Part shown: positions 29,703 to 39,220 of the stretch, piece after piece
Layout: the number at the start of each line of letters is the position of its first letter
Numbering within the stretch: position 1 is the stretch's first letter
Assembly: GCF_003343245.1 (NCBI RefSeq)
Contig: NZ_CP024901.1
Location: forward strand, 372,001-436,000
Reading direction: 5' to 3'
DNA: 64,000 bases
Source of the DNA: Photorhabdus laumondii subsp. laumondii
GTDB taxonomy: Bacteria; Pseudomonadota; Gammaproteobacteria; Enterobacterales; Enterobacteriaceae
Notes under the pieces: generated by a model
Seen by the model: the letters and a program-made list of their open reading frames with translations, nothing else
Told to the model about the DNA's origin: nothing
Database searches by the model: none
Made by a program: the position numbers and the translations under genes

Positions 29703-30221
29703 ATGCCAACTCCATGTTATATTTCTATCACCGGAAAAACACAGGGTAATATTACTGCGGGTTCATTCACTGCTGAATCAGTGGGTAATATTTACGTTCA
29801 GGGCCACGAAGATGAAATGCTAGTTCAAGCATTTGATCATGTCGTCACCGTACCCACTGATCCTCAATCAGGTCAGCCTTCAGGTCAGCGTGCTCATAAA
29901 CCATTCCGTTTTACAGTTGCATTAAATAAATCTGTTCCATTGCTTTATAACGCATTGGCTTCGGGTGAAATGCTGACGAGTGTAGTATTGAAATGGTATC
30001 GCACTTCTGTTGAAGGGAAACAAGAGCATTTCTTCACGACGCAGTTGGAAGATGCCACTATTATCGACATTGATTGCCAAATGCCTCATTGTCAGGACCC
30101 AACAAAAGCTGAATTTACTCAGCTGGTTCGTGTTTCTCTGTCTTATCGTAAGATTAATTGGGAGCATACAACCGCAGGTACTTCCGGCGCAGATGATTGG
30201 CGTGCACCTATTGTTGCCTGA
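29703..30221 (+). CDS. hcp: T6SS tube protein Hcp (TssD)
   Basis: 172 residues, the common length of Hcp in Vibrio-type systems. It has the usual opening (CYISITGKTQGNITAG), then VGNIYVQGHEDEMLVQAFDH, and the terminal HTTAGTSGADDW. It forms stacked hexameric rings pushed out by the sheath. It is transcribed away from the T6SS operon, has an AAAGGA ribosome-binding site 9 bases upstream, and is followed by strong hairpins. Confidence 0.96.
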   Translation: MPTPCYISITGKTQGNITAGSFTAESVGNIYVQGHEDEMLVQAFDHVVTVPTDPQSGQPSGQRAHKPFRFTVALNKSVPLLYNALASGEMLTSVVLKWYRTSVEGKQEHFFTTQLEDATIIDIDCQMPHCQDPTKAEFTQLVRVSLSYRKINWEHTTAGTSGADDWRAPIVA

Positions 30222-30236
30222 TAGGTAATATAATCA

Positions 30237-30275
30237 TTCAGCCAATGAAATATCTCTTCATTGGCTGAAAAGCTT
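30237..30275 (+). terminator. hcp terminator
   Basis: A perfect 13-bp inverted repeat, TTCAGCCAATGAA (30237-30249) with TTCATTGGCTGAA (30257-30269), starts 16 bases after the hcp stop and leads into a T-rich stretch. Confidence 0.85.
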
Positions 30276-30291
30276 AATTTTTCTTTATTTT

Positions 30292-30338
30292 AAGTTGAAG
30301 ATTTTTAATAACTGTCTTCAACTTCTTTCAGCTTTTTT
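30292..30338 (+). terminator. Second hairpin downstream of hcp
   Basis: A perfect 10-bp inverted repeat, AAGTTGAAGA (30292-30301) with TCTTCAACTT (30315-30324), is followed within a dozen bases by a run of six T residues at about 30333. It may be a back-up terminator. Confidence 0.5.
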
Positions 30339-30392
30339 GATTTTTTTTCTTTCTCTCCCTTTCATTTTTTACACGTACTATTTAACGATATT

Positions 30393-30426
30393 ACTTAATG
30401 TTCTCGATAACATTAAGTCATTTTTT
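30393..30426 (+). terminator. Third hairpin with T-run between hcp and rlmJ
   Basis: A perfect 10-bp inverted repeat, ACTTAATGTT (30393-30402) with AACATTAAGT (30409-30418), has a 6-base loop and six T residues at 30421-30426, the form of a rho-independent terminator. Apart from these hairpins and the rlmJ promoter, the 30222-30859 gap has no gene I can support. Confidence 0.6.
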
Positions 30427-30730
30427 CTGGCTTTTCTTTTAATTATTTTTCCATATAGCGAGTGTTAACATTTTTCAATCTCTGTTCCTGATTGGTGATT
30501 TTGTGAACATCAACATAAGATCTTGTATATTTAATTGTTCGTTTAATGTCTTGTTTTTTTAATTGCACAATTCTTGTTGTTTGTCATTACGTAAGTATTA
30601 CTTATGATTTTTAGTGGAAATGTAAATAGTATTACTTATTAAATATCATATTGGTCTGGGTAGAGTTTTTCACTTATCCTAAATTTTTATTAATATGACT
30701 AAAGGGATCTCCAGGAGAAAGATGAGGAGT

Positions 30731-30761
30731 CTGACATTTTTGTCGCTAATAGGGCTATAAT
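30731..30761 (+). promoter_or_regulatory. Probable sigma70 promoter of rlmJ
   Basis: A consensus -10 TATAAT at 30756-30761 is preceded by CTGACA at 30731-30736 with a 19-base spacer, about 100 bases before the rlmJ start. The perfect -10 makes a promoter likely; the spacer is slightly long. Confidence 0.55.
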
Positions 30762-30859
30762 AGGGCCTTACCATCTGTCCCATCTACTGGGATGGGTTTT
30801 TAGTTGTCAGGTACTCCATCTGGCAATCAACCTATTCTCTGCTCTGGGGTCTGAAATTA

Positions 30860-31702
30860 ATGCTAAGTTATCGTCACAGTTTTCATGCTGGCAATCACGC
30901 CGATGTGCTCAAGCATACTGTACAAAGCTTGATCATTGAATCTCTTAAAGAAAAAGAGAAACCTTTTCTCTATCTGGATACGCATGCCGGTGCGGGCCGC
31001 TATCAACTCAGTAGTGAACATGCTGAACGTACCAGTGAATATTTGGAAGGGATTGCCCGCGTTTGGCAGCGTGAAGATTTACCGCAGGAGTTGAACGCTT
31101 ATATGAGTGCAGTAGCTGCACTGAATCAGAGTGGCAACTTACGTTACTATCCAGGATCGCCTTTAATCGCCCGCCATTTGTTACGACAAGATGATAAGTT
31201 CAATCTGACAGAACTGCATCCGAGTGACTTTCCTTTATTACGTAATGAATTCTCCCGCGATAACCGCGCCAGAGTTTTGCGTGAAGATGGTTATCAGCAA
31301 TTAAAATCACAATTGCCACCACTGAGTCGCCGCGGATTCATTCTGATTGATCCTCCTTATGAACTGAAATCGGATTATCAGGCAGTTGTACAGGCAATTC
31401 AGGAAGGTTATAAGCGTTTTGCAACCGGTGTTTATGCGTTGTGGTATCCGGTGGTATTACGCCAGCAGATTAAACGACTGGTTAAAGAGCTGGAAGCAAC
31501 GGGCATTCGCCGTATTCTACAAATTGAGTTGGCTGTCCGGCCTGATAGCGATCAACGAGGCATGACCGCCTCTGGCATGATAGTGATTAACCCACCTTGG
31601 AAACTGGAACAGCAGATGAAATCAGTGTTGCCGTGGTTACATCAGGTTCTGGTGCCAGAAGGAATTGGTCACACCTTGGTTAAATGGGTGGTGCCAGAAT
31701 AG
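30860..31702 (+). CDS. rlmJ: 23S rRNA (adenine-2030-N6)-methyltransferase RlmJ
   Basis: 280 residues, same length as E. coli RlmJ (YhiR). It opens MLSYRHSFHAGNHADVLKH, has the SAM-binding LDTHAGAGRY motif at about 39-48, and the catalytic DPPY motif in FILIDPPYEL near 165. It methylates A2030 of 23S rRNA. It sits directly before gor, as in E. coli. Confidence 0.96.
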   Translation: MLSYRHSFHAGNHADVLKHTVQSLIIESLKEKEKPFLYLDTHAGAGRYQLSSEHAERTSEYLEGIARVWQREDLPQELNAYMSAVAALNQSGNLRYYPGSPLIARHLLRQDDKFNLTELHPSDFPLLRNEFSRDNRARVLREDGYQQLKSQLPPLSRRGFILIDPPYELKSDYQAVVQAIQEGYKRFATGVYALWYPVVLRQQIKRLVKELEATGIRRILQIELAVRPDSDQRGMTASGMIVINPPWKLEQQMKSVLPWLHQVLVPEGIGHTLVKWVVPE

Positions 31703-31812
31703 CTTTTAACAATGGCAGCGAGAGCCAAAACCATCGCGACTGCTTGATATTTTTTGCCATAATAGGCTTTGGGTATTAACCCCCTTGAATTGATTAGATG
31801 GAAACAATCCGG

Positions 31813-33168
31813 ATGAGCAAACATTACGACTATATAGCGATTGGTGGTGGCAGTGGTGGCATAGCATCAATTAACCGTGCCGCTATGTATGGGCAGAAAT
31901 GTGCCCTAATTGAAGCTAAGGCATTGGGTGGAACGTGTGTCAATGTGGGCTGTGTTCCGAAGAAAGTGATGTGGCATGCGGCGCAAATTGCTGAATCTAT
32001 CCACCAATATGGGCCAGATTATGGCTTTGATGCGACAATCAACCGCTTTAACTGGAAGACACTCATTGCCAGTCGCACGGCTTATATCGATCGTATCCAC
32101 CAGTCTTATGGGCGTGGCTTGGGTAACAATAAAGTTGATGTGATCCAGGGGTTTGCCCGTTTTGTTGATGCACATACTGTTGAAGTGAATGGTGAAAAAA
32201 TCACCGCAGATCATATTTTGATTGCGACAGGTGGTCGTCCTGTGTGGCCTGATATACCAGGGGCAGAATATGGTATTGATTCTGATGGTTTTTTTGCATT
32301 GGAAGAGATGCCAAAGCGGGTTGCGGTTGTTGGCGCAGGCTATATTGCCGTAGAAATTGCCGGTGTATTGCATGCTCTTGGTAGTGAAACCCATCTATTT
32401 GTGCGTCAACATGCACCGTTGCGTTCTTTTGATCCGATGATTGTTGAAACACTCTTGGAAGTTATCAATACCGAAGGACCTACTTTGCATACAGAATCGG
32501 TGCCAAAATCAGTAAGTAAAAATGCGGATGGTAGCCTGACCTTGCAACTGCAAAATGGTAAAGAACAAACCGTTGATACCCTTATCTGGGCTATTGGCCG
32601 CGAACCAGTAACGGATAATCTGAACCTGTCTGTAGCCGGTGTTGAGTTGAATGAAAAAGGCTACATCAGAGTTGATGAATATCAGAACACAAATGTGAAA
32701 GGGATTTATGCAGTAGGTGATAACACCGGTGCAGTGGAGTTAACTCCCGTTGCGGTTGCCGCAGGTCGTCGTCTGTCTGAGCGCTTGTTTAACAATAAAC
32801 CAGAAGAACATTTGGATTACACCAATATTCCAACTGTCGTATTCAGCCATCCGCCTATTGGTACTGTGGGGCTGACTGAACCTCAGGCGAAAGCGCAATT
32901 TGGTGAAGAACAGGTGAAAACTTATCAATCTTCTTTTACTGCAATGTATACCGCTGTCACTCAACATCGCCAGCCGTGCCGGATGAAATTGGTATGTGTC
33001 GGGCCGGAAGAGAAGATTGTTGGCATTCATGGTATCGGCTTCGGAATGGATGAAATGCTGCAAGGTTTCGCTGTTGCATTGAAGATGGGAGCAACGAAGA
33101 AAGACTTTGATAACACGGTTGCAATTCATCCCACTGCGGCGGAAGAGTTTGTTACTATGAGGGGGTAG
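31813..33168 (+). CDS. gor: Glutathione reductase
   Basis: 451 residues from the ATG at 31813 ([13 protein letters not shown]), which matches the E. coli start; an ATG five codons earlier is possible. The FAD-binding GGGSGG motif lies at the N-terminus. The redox-active disulfide is in [13 protein letters not shown] (about 38-50), the NADPH-binding motif in [10 protein letters not shown] (about 174), and the catalytic His-Glu pair in HPTAAEE at the C-terminus. It keeps glutathione reduced in the cytoplasm using NADPH. Confidence 0.97.
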   Translation: MSKHYDYIAIGGGSGGIASINRAAMYGQKCALIEAKALGGTCVNVGCVPKKVMWHAAQIAESIHQYGPDYGFDATINRFNWKTLIASRTAYIDRIHQSYGRGLGNNKVDVIQGFARFVDAHTVEVNGEKITADHILIATGGRPVWPDIPGAEYGIDSDGFFALEEMPKRVAVVGAGYIAVEIAGVLHALGSETHLFVRQHAPLRSFDPMIVETLLEVINTEGPTLHTESVPKSVSKNADGSLTLQLQNGKEQTVDTLIWAIGREPVTDNLNLSVAGVELNEKGYIRVDEYQNTNVKGIYAVGDNTGAVELTPVAVAAGRRLSERLFNNKPEEHLDYTNIPTVVFSHPPIGTVGLTEPQAKAQFGEEQVKTYQSSFTAMYTAVTQHRQPCRMKLVCVGPEEKIVGIHGIGFGMDEMLQGFAVALKMGATKKDFDNTVAIHPTAAEEFVTMRG

Positions 33169-33215
33169 TGTAGAAAACCTACCTACACACGTTTCTCCCA
33201 CTGGAAAAACCTAGT

Positions 33216-33243
33216 AAGGCCAGAGTAATTTCTGGCCTTTTAT
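33216..33243 (+). terminator. gor terminator
   Basis: AAGGCCAGA (33216-33224) and TCTGGCCTT (33231-33239) form a perfect 9-bp stem ending in a T-tract, 47 bases after the gor stop and before the accessory insertion. Confidence 0.85.
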
Positions 33244-33433
33244 GTCAATGTAGTGATGTTGAGATTTGACAATAATATCGTTCACGGGGACTGGGAAATT
33301 CATTTGAAACTTGTCTGACCGCGTGTTGTAAGAAGAATAAGGTAACCCCAGTTTTTGATTATGCTACAATTCACATCCAATCTAATAAGCATTGTGATTG
33401 AGTATGTCCATTTGGCAAAGCATAAGGAAGTTT

Positions 33434-34522
33434 ATGGGGCTAGCTGAAGCTTTGATTAGTATTCCACAGTCTGAAAGAGGTGGTGAGATTGCTCAACGAG
33501 GGTTTGACTATCAGACCTGTTGGGCTTTGTCTCAAATGTTGGAATATGAACTGGATGGAAAAAACTATGTATTTATCTTCGAGTATCATGATGATGTTCT
33601 AATATTAGATGATGAATACTCTCCAACAGACCTCACTTTTGCTCAGGTAAAAACCAGTGAATCACATTGGACTGCTTATGATTTACACAAAAGCACAAAG
33701 AGAAAACCAATATCTATAATTGGCAAGCTATTTATTCACCATAGAAACTTTTGTAACTACTCGCCTCAGCTATTGTTTGTGACTAATGCGTCATTTAATT
33801 TATGTGAGAAGAATGGTGGTAAATCTTTATTTAGTGCAAGTGAAATAAAAGATGAGCATAAGATTAGCTTCAAACAAGCAATCAAAGACCAAGTGAAGCT
33901 CGATGATGAAAACATTGATCTTTCTATATTGAAGTTTGTTCAATCCTCATTAAGCCTAGATGACCACATCACACACTTAAAAGGTAAACTGTGCGATTTC
34001 CTTTGTAATAAATTCGGTGATGACACTACATTAAGTGTAAATGTGCTAGCAGCTTTGCTTGAAAAAGAATGTAGAAACAAATCTAAGGTAAAATCAGCTG
34101 ATATCGTTGATTTTTCAGACCTTATATCTCGAAAAGGGTTTTCATCCCGAGCATTTAATGGTGTTCTAGACTCATTGAATGTAAGTAATAGTATGAAGCC
34201 TGATTGGAAAATGGCGGAAACTATATTCAACAACCTCGGTAAGACTCTTTTTGAGATTATTCCGCTAAAAGCGACGTTCTCACAAGTTTGTATCGACCTT
34301 AACCAAAATACAAAGAATCCGTCGACTGTATATCTAGAATATGCAATTAACCTTTACGATGAGGCGAGCGTTTATTCGGATTTGAAAATGTATGTAACTG
34401 GAATTATTCACAAAATTGATGCACTTTGTCCGGATTATACATTGGCCTTAAAGTCAGGAAAGAAAGAATGTATTGTTGTTTACTCAATAATCCAGAAGCT
34501 ATTAGAGGGAGGTAAGGTATGA
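33434..34522 (+). CDS. DUF4297-like nuclease of a Lamassu-type defence pair (LmuA-like)
   Basis: 362 residues from the ATG at 33434, chosen because AAGGAAG lies 5 bases upstream; in-frame ATG 33404 and TTG 33398 are weaker alternatives. The N-terminal domain shows the DUF4297/Cap4-type nuclease pattern: GGEIAQRGFDYQTCWAL near residue 17, an FEYHDDVLILDD strand, and FAQVKTSE, which together carry the acidic residues and QxK of a PD-(D/E)xK fold. The C-terminal half is not recognised. The gene overlaps the next, an SMC-like ATPase, by 4 bases (ATGA). A DUF4297 nuclease coupled to an SMC ATPase is the published make-up of Lamassu, so this is the likely effector subunit. It lies between the core genes gor and mobB, a pair not linked in relatives. 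Confidence 0.75.
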   Translation: MGLAEALISIPQSERGGEIAQRGFDYQTCWALSQMLEYELDGKNYVFIFEYHDDVLILDDEYSPTDLTFAQVKTSESHWTAYDLHKSTKRKPISIIGKLFIHHRNFCNYSPQLLFVTNASFNLCEKNGGKSLFSASEIKDEHKISFKQAIKDQVKLDDENIDLSILKFVQSSLSLDDHITHLKGKLCDFLCNKFGDDTTLSVNVLAALLEKECRNKSKVKSADIVDFSDLISRKGFSSRAFNGVLDSLNVSNSMKPDWKMAETIFNNLGKTLFEIIPLKATFSQVCIDLNQNTKNPSTVYLEYAINLYDEASVYSDLKMYVTGIIHKIDALCPDYTLALKSGKKECIVVYSIIQKLLEGGKV

Positions 34523-36171
34523 GAAGCATCTACTTTAAAAGTGCTCACATATTATCCCTTCGTGATAAGAAAGGCTTCTTTTTCGAGTTCTCACCAGACA
34601 TAAATATCATTACTGGTGAGAACGACACAGGGAAATCTAGCTTTATCAAGAGCCTATATCATACATTAGGTGCCGATGTTCGACTGGATAAAAAGTGGAA
34701 GGATGATAACTTTGTTTCAAAAGTTGTTATTTGCGTTAATAATCGTGACTATGCATTTATTCGTCACGAAAAACGTATTTCCATCTTCGATATTACAGAA
34801 GAACAAGAGCACCTCTTAGTGACCTCTAATTCTCGTACAGATATTGCATTGACTGTACGAGATATCTTTGACTTTAATTTAGAATTAGTCTTAAAGGAAA
34901 CTTTAGTTCAAGGGCAAGCACAACCTGCAAGTCTTTATCTTCCATTCTATATCGACCAAGATAACGGATGGGGTACAGTATTAGATTCATTCAGTAGTTT
35001 GAAAATGTACAAAGATTGGCAGAAAAATATTTTAAACTTCCATGCTGGTGTAAAACCCAAGGAGTATTACAAACTTCAAGGGAAAATCAATTTAATTGAT
35101 ATCGACCTTAAAGAAATCAGAGCAACATTAAAAGCTCTGGAAGCAGCTAAGAAGCGTTTCGAAGAATCATTCGGAAGAGTACTTTTTGATGTTGATGTTG
35201 AATATTATGAAGAATTATTAGAGCGTTTTCTTCGTAAGTGTCAATACTTGCATAAGGAAGAAACAGGGTACAGAATCAAACTAATCAAAGTCTTATCTCA
35301 ACGAGACGAATTAGTGGCAGAGATAGAAGAGTCAAAAAGACAACTTTATGAAAATAACATCGATTCTCTATCTACATCGGCAAGTTTAGAAGCTAAGTAT
35401 GCTGTACTTGAAAATAGAGAGAAGCTTTTGCAAATCATACCTGAATTGTATGACCAAAAGTCAGTATATGATGAGCAAATTGCCAGTATCAAAGAAGATT
35501 TGAAAAATGCTCAAAGATTAAGCTCTGAGCTTAAAGGTATGCTTCAAGAAGTTAAAGAACAGTTAACTCTTCAAGACGTTATAAAATCTCAAGCAAGTAA
35601 GCAGGTTGAATTCACTTTCGATGAGCAAATTAATGAGTTGCTACAAAAAATAAGTGAATTAGATGTTGCCAGAACCAAACTCTCGAAAGAAATAGCAGAG
35701 TTCGATGATAAAAAACGAACAAGTGAAATCAATGAAAAATTTAAAGAATCATTGAAGTTCGCACAAACTGAGTTAGGTATTAAAGACCCAAAAGTTGGAA
35801 CTATTCTCCAGTATGGTCCGATATCTAAGAGTGAAACTGGCAGTCGTGCTCCTAGAGCAATATTGGCTTATCACTATGCTCTTCTTAAAACGATAGAAGA
35901 TAAGTCAACAAGCCCTATGCTTCCTGTGGTAATTGATTCGCCTAAACAACAAGACCCTGATCCACATACGACGAAAAAATTATTCGATTTATGTATTGAT
36001 GGTCTATCGACTAATAATCAGCTAATTATCGGTTCAGTTTCTTTTGAGAGAGAAACAGATGGATTTAAAACATTGACAATGACTGAAAAATACAGCTTGT
36101 TAAAAGTAAATCTATACGATAAGGTTTACCAGCAAGTTATGCCTTTATACCAAAAAGCATCGTTGTCTTAA
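34519..36171 (+). CDS. SMC/Rad50-like ATPase of a Lamassu-type defence pair (LmuB-like)
   Basis: 550 residues. Walker A is GENDTGKSS at 33-41; a long coiled coil spans about 185-420; the C-terminal ATPase half contains SETGSRAPRAILAYHYALL and a Walker B-like strand LPVVIDSPKQQDPD near 470. This is the split-ATPase layout of SMC, RecN and Rad50 proteins, but shorter than most described LmuB proteins, mainly in the coiled coil. The start has a GGAGG site and lies inside the end of the nuclease gene, so the two are translationally coupled. In Lamassu systems this subunit senses invading DNA and releases the nuclease; that role is inferred here. Confidence 0.75.
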   Translation: MRSIYFKSAHILSLRDKKGFFFEFSPDINIITGENDTGKSSFIKSLYHTLGADVRLDKKWKDDNFVSKVVICVNNRDYAFIRHEKRISIFDITEEQEHLLVTSNSRTDIALTVRDIFDFNLELVLKETLVQGQAQPASLYLPFYIDQDNGWGTVLDSFSSLKMYKDWQKNILNFHAGVKPKEYYKLQGKINLIDIDLKEIRATLKALEAAKKRFEESFGRVLFDVDVEYYEELLERFLRKCQYLHKEETGYRIKLIKVLSQRDELVAEIEESKRQLYENNIDSLSTSASLEAKYAVLENREKLLQIIPELYDQKSVYDEQIASIKEDLKNAQRLSSELKGMLQEVKEQLTLQDVIKSQASKQVEFTFDEQINELLQKISELDVARTKLSKEIAEFDDKKRTSEINEKFKESLKFAQTELGIKDPKVGTILQYGPISKSETGSRAPRAILAYHYALLKTIEDKSTSPMLPVVIDSPKQQDPDPHTTKKLFDLCIDGLSTNNQLIIGSVSFERETDGFKTLTMTEKYSLLKVNLYDKVYQQVMPLYQKASLS

Positions 36172-36251
36172 CAATACAGCTGGTCAATTATTCCCTCATC
36201 AATAGTTGTTTTTGGTCTTCTGCCTGTGTTCTGGGCGCAGGCGGAAGTGAC

Positions 36252-36770
36252 TTAACGTTCCATATTCAGCCATTCGACAATAAAATCAGCTACCTGTTCA
36301 GGTTGATTGATATTCAATTGTGGCAAAATAGTCTCCAATTGTTCATCACTGGCAACAGCAATCACATGTTGATCAAGAAGATCGTTTAATCGGTGGTTAA
36401 GAGTGTTGCGGTATAGAGCGATCTTGTTGATTGGCTCATCTTTAAAACCTTCCACTAGAATCAGATCCAGTGAATCTGGATCAAAACGGCTGGCAAGATA
36501 GTTCAAATCTATTTTCATCAAATCTGGCGTTTCTGTCATTAACGCCCAGCGTTGCTGGTTGGCAACCAGAGTTTGCTCTGCGCCGGCTTTGCGCAGCTCA
36601 TAGCTGTCTTTGCCCGGTTTATCCACATCCATATCGTGATGGGTGTGTTTTATCAGACCAACCCGGATTTGCTGTTGACGTAATAGTGGGATCACTTGTT
36701 TGAGAAGTGTAGTTTTTCCTGTTCCGCTATAGGCTGTAATACCTAGTAGCGGAAGCGGTTTGGCTCTCAT
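36252..36770 (-). CDS. mobB: Molybdopterin-guanine dinucleotide biosynthesis adaptor MobB
   Basis: 172 residues from the ATG at 36770, which overlaps the mobA stop by 4 bases. Walker A is in TAYSGTGKTTLLKQ near the N-terminus, followed by the KHTHHDMDVDKPGKDS motif typical of MobB, and LILVEGFKDEP later. It is a GTP-binding partner of MobA in making the guanylylated molybdenum cofactor. The order mobA-mobB matches E. coli. Confidence 0.95.
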   Translation of the reverse strand: MRAKPLPLLGITAYSGTGKTTLLKQVIPLLRQQQIRVGLIKHTHHDMDVDKPGKDSYELRKAGAEQTLVANQQRWALMTETPDLMKIDLNYLASRFDPDSLDLILVEGFKDEPINKIALYRNTLNHRLNDLLDQHVIAVASDEQLETILPQLNINQPEQVADFIVEWLNMER

Positions 36771-37357
36771 TTTTTGATCTCCTGTATATGTTCCCAATGT
36801 TGGCAATCTTGCGGTGTATTCAGATTAGTAAAGACGATGGGATTATCATCAAATTGAACGGCTATCGCTCTGATCTTATGCATGAACAGTATCAATTTAC
36901 GATCACCGTTAGCCAGATAATTTTCTAATTGAGAAGTCAGACTGCGGTGTAGTAAAGCGATGGTAGGGTGAGCCCGGCTGCCATCATTTACATAGGCTGC
37001 CAATGCTTGCTGTTTTCCCTGCCATAAGCGAATGACCAAATCGGTAGGGAGATCTGGTACATCACAAGGAACAAATATAACCCAATCGTAACTAGCTGAT
37101 TTTAGGGCTGTCAGCATGCCTGAAAGGGGGCCAGAGAAGTCTGGTGTTAAATCTGGAACAATGTGATAACCACTTTGTCGGTAAATATCCAGATTGCGGT
37201 TCGCGTTGATAATTAATTCATCCACTTGTGGAAATAGCTTATCTGCAATATGTTGGTACAGTGGTTTTTTATTTAAAAAAATTAACCCTTTATCATTGCC
37301 GCCCATACGGGTGGCGCGACCTCCAGCAAGGATCGCGCCGCTTATTTTTGGTTGCAT
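36767..37357 (-). CDS. mobA: Molybdenum cofactor guanylyltransferase MobA
   Basis: 196 residues from the ATG at 37357; an in-frame TTG at 37366 (giving the start MNIM, like E. coli) is possible. The nucleotide-binding signature LAGGRATRMGGNDKGL lies near the N-terminus and the metal-binding PCDVPDLP near 100. It transfers GMP from GTP to molybdopterin to give the MGD cofactor. The gene yihD, which lies between mobA and srkA in E. coli, is absent here. Confidence 0.95.
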   Translation of the reverse strand: MQPKISGAILAGGRATRMGGNDKGLIFLNKKPLYQHIADKLFPQVDELIINANRNLDIYRQSGYHIVPDLTPDFSGPLSGMLTALKSASYDWVIFVPCDVPDLPTDLVIRLWQGKQQALAAYVNDGSRAHPTIALLHRSLTSQLENYLANGDRKLILFMHKIRAIAVQFDDNPIVFTNLNTPQDCQHWEHIQEIKK

Positions 37358-37574
37358 AATGTTCAAGTTATCAACTGAGGTAGTTATTACTGTTAATATA
37401 ACTTTTTTCAGCTTGATTATGTGGGGTTAAGTAAGCGTTTTTAAATAAGATCACCGGATAACTTGCTGATAAAAGGGTCATCTTTACGCTTATTGACAGA
37501 GCAGTCCTTTCTCTGGGCGGTCATCCCTGTTAATTTGTATAGCCGTTATTACAGATTAATCAAGAGAATAGAAT

Positions 37575-38567
37575 GTGCTAACAAACCAGTCTGCTTTTAA
37601 TTTCCGGGAGTTAACGCCGGATTTGATTATGGATGCATTGGTGCAGACCGGGCTGTATGTCGATTCCGGGCTGACAGAATTAAACAGTTATGAGAACCGT
37701 GTTTATCAGTTTACGGATGAAGATCGTAAACGTTATGTTGTGAAATTTTACCGGCCACTACGTTGGAACCAGCAGCAGATTCAGGAGGAGCACGATTTTG
37801 CTTTGGCGTTACAACAGGCTGATTTACCTGTTGCGGCACCTTTGGTATTTAATAAGCAAACTTTACTGACTTTTAAAGATTTCTTTTTTGCCGTTTTTCC
37901 AAGCATTGGGGGGCGTCAGTATGAATCCGATAATCTCTTTCAGTTAGAGGATGTAGGGCGTTTGCTAGGGAGAATTCATCAGATTGGCCGTCGGCAAAAA
38001 TTCACTTCTCGTCCAACTATCGGGTTAAATGAGTATCTGCATCAACCACGACAGTATTTGGCTGCATGTGAGTTGGTCCCTGCGGGACAGAAAAGGCAAT
38101 TTTTGGCAGTATTGGATGATTTGATAAATGCTGTAGCATCAAATTGGCGCGATGATTGGCAAATATTGAGGCTTCATGGTGACTGTCATCCGGGTAATAT
38201 CTTGTGGCGTGACGAAGCTTGGTTTGTTGACCTTGATGATGCGCGTAACGGCCCAGCAATTCAGGATTTATGGATGTTGCTTCATGGCTCTCGTCAGGAA
38301 CAGCTATTGCAGTTAGATACACTGCTGGAAGCCTATAGTGAATTTGCAGATTTTGATCCGAAGGAATTGTCATTGATAGAACCATTGCGTGCTATGCGGA
38401 TGATCTATTATTTGGCATGGGTTGCTCGACGTTGGCAGGATCCTGCTTTTCCCAAAGCATTTCCTTGGATGGCAGATACCGATTTTTGGTTAAAACAGAC
38501 GTCACTTTTTTCTGAACAGATTAAGCTGTTGCAGGAATCACCTTTGCAGCTTAACCCGATGTATTAA
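37575..38567 (+). CDS. srkA: Stress response kinase A (SrkA/RdoA/YihE)
   Basis: 330 residues from a GTG at 37575; the only nearby ATG (37573) is out of frame and stops at once, and the GTG frame aligns with the E. coli N-terminus. It is an aminoglycoside-phosphotransferase-like Ser/Thr kinase with the catalytic loop LRLHGDCHPGNILW (about 195-208) and the metal-binding WFVDLDDARNGP. It is stress-protective and sits just before dsbA as in E. coli, where the two are co-transcribed. Confidence 0.95.
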   Translation: MLTNQSAFNFRELTPDLIMDALVQTGLYVDSGLTELNSYENRVYQFTDEDRKRYVVKFYRPLRWNQQQIQEEHDFALALQQADLPVAAPLVFNKQTLLTFKDFFFAVFPSIGGRQYESDNLFQLEDVGRLLGRIHQIGRRQKFTSRPTIGLNEYLHQPRQYLAACELVPAGQKRQFLAVLDDLINAVASNWRDDWQILRLHGDCHPGNILWRDEAWFVDLDDARNGPAIQDLWMLLHGSRQEQLLQLDTLLEAYSEFADFDPKELSLIEPLRAMRMIYYLAWVARRWQDPAFPKAFPWMADTDFWLKQTSLFSEQIKLLQESPLQLNPMY

Positions 38568-38587
38568 TGTTTATCATGGAGATAGTT

Positions 38588-39211
38588 ATGAAGAAGTTGT
38601 GGTTAGCTTTAGTCGGAATGGTTATGGCATTTAGCGTATCTGCCGCCAATTTTACTGAAGGAAAACAGTATGTTGAATTGAAATCGCCGGTAGCGGATCA
38701 ACCACCGGTGCTAGAATTCTTCTCTTTCTATTGTCCCCATTGTTATCAGTTTGAAGAGATTTTTAAAGTGCCTCAGACGGTGAAACAGCATTTACCGGAA
38801 GGGACAAAACTTGTCCGTTATCATGTGGATTTTTTAGGGCCACTGGGTAAAGAATTGACTACTGCTTGGGCTGCGGCAATGGCAATGGGTGTTGAAGACA
38901 AAGTGACTCCGGTGCTGTTTGAGGGGATTCAGAAAACACTGGCTATTAAGACTCCGAATGATATTCGCAATGCTTTTATCAAAGCCGGGGTGACTGCTGA
39001 GGATTATGATGCTGCTATGAGCAGTTTTGTGGTGAAATCCTTAGTTGTTAAGCAGCAAAAAGCCGCTCAGGATTTGCAATTGCGAGGTGTACCGGCAATG
39101 TTTGTTAACGGCAAGTATATGGTGAAAAATGACGGCATTGATGCCACTTCTGCTGATAACTATGCGAAACCCTATTCAGATGTTGTTAACTTCTTGTTAA
39201 GTCAGAAGTAA
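38588..39211 (+). CDS. dsbA: Periplasmic thiol:disulfide interchange protein DsbA
   Basis: 207 residues from the ATG at 38588, with a GGAG site 8 bases upstream; upstream ATGs at 38567 and 38576 are not used by homologues. A signal peptide ends at about residue 19 (SVSAAN). The active-site thioredoxin motif is CPHC in FFSFYCPHCYQFEE, and the cis-proline loop is GVPAMFVNG. It introduces disulfides into exported proteins. Confidence 0.97.
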   Translation: MKKLWLALVGMVMAFSVSAANFTEGKQYVELKSPVADQPPVLEFFSFYCPHCYQFEEIFKVPQTVKQHLPEGTKLVRYHVDFLGPLGKELTTAWAAAMAMGVEDKVTPVLFEGIQKTLAIKTPNDIRNAFIKAGVTAEDYDAAMSSFVVKSLVVKQQKAAQDLQLRGVPAMFVNGKYMVKNDGIDATSADNYAKPYSDVVNFLLSQK

Positions 39212-39220
39212 TAATTTGGC

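Noticed and set aside
36172..36251. Stem CTTCTGCCTG / CAGGCGGAAG between the ATPase gene and mobB as a terminator
   Set aside because: It has a mismatch or wobble and no T-tract on either strand.
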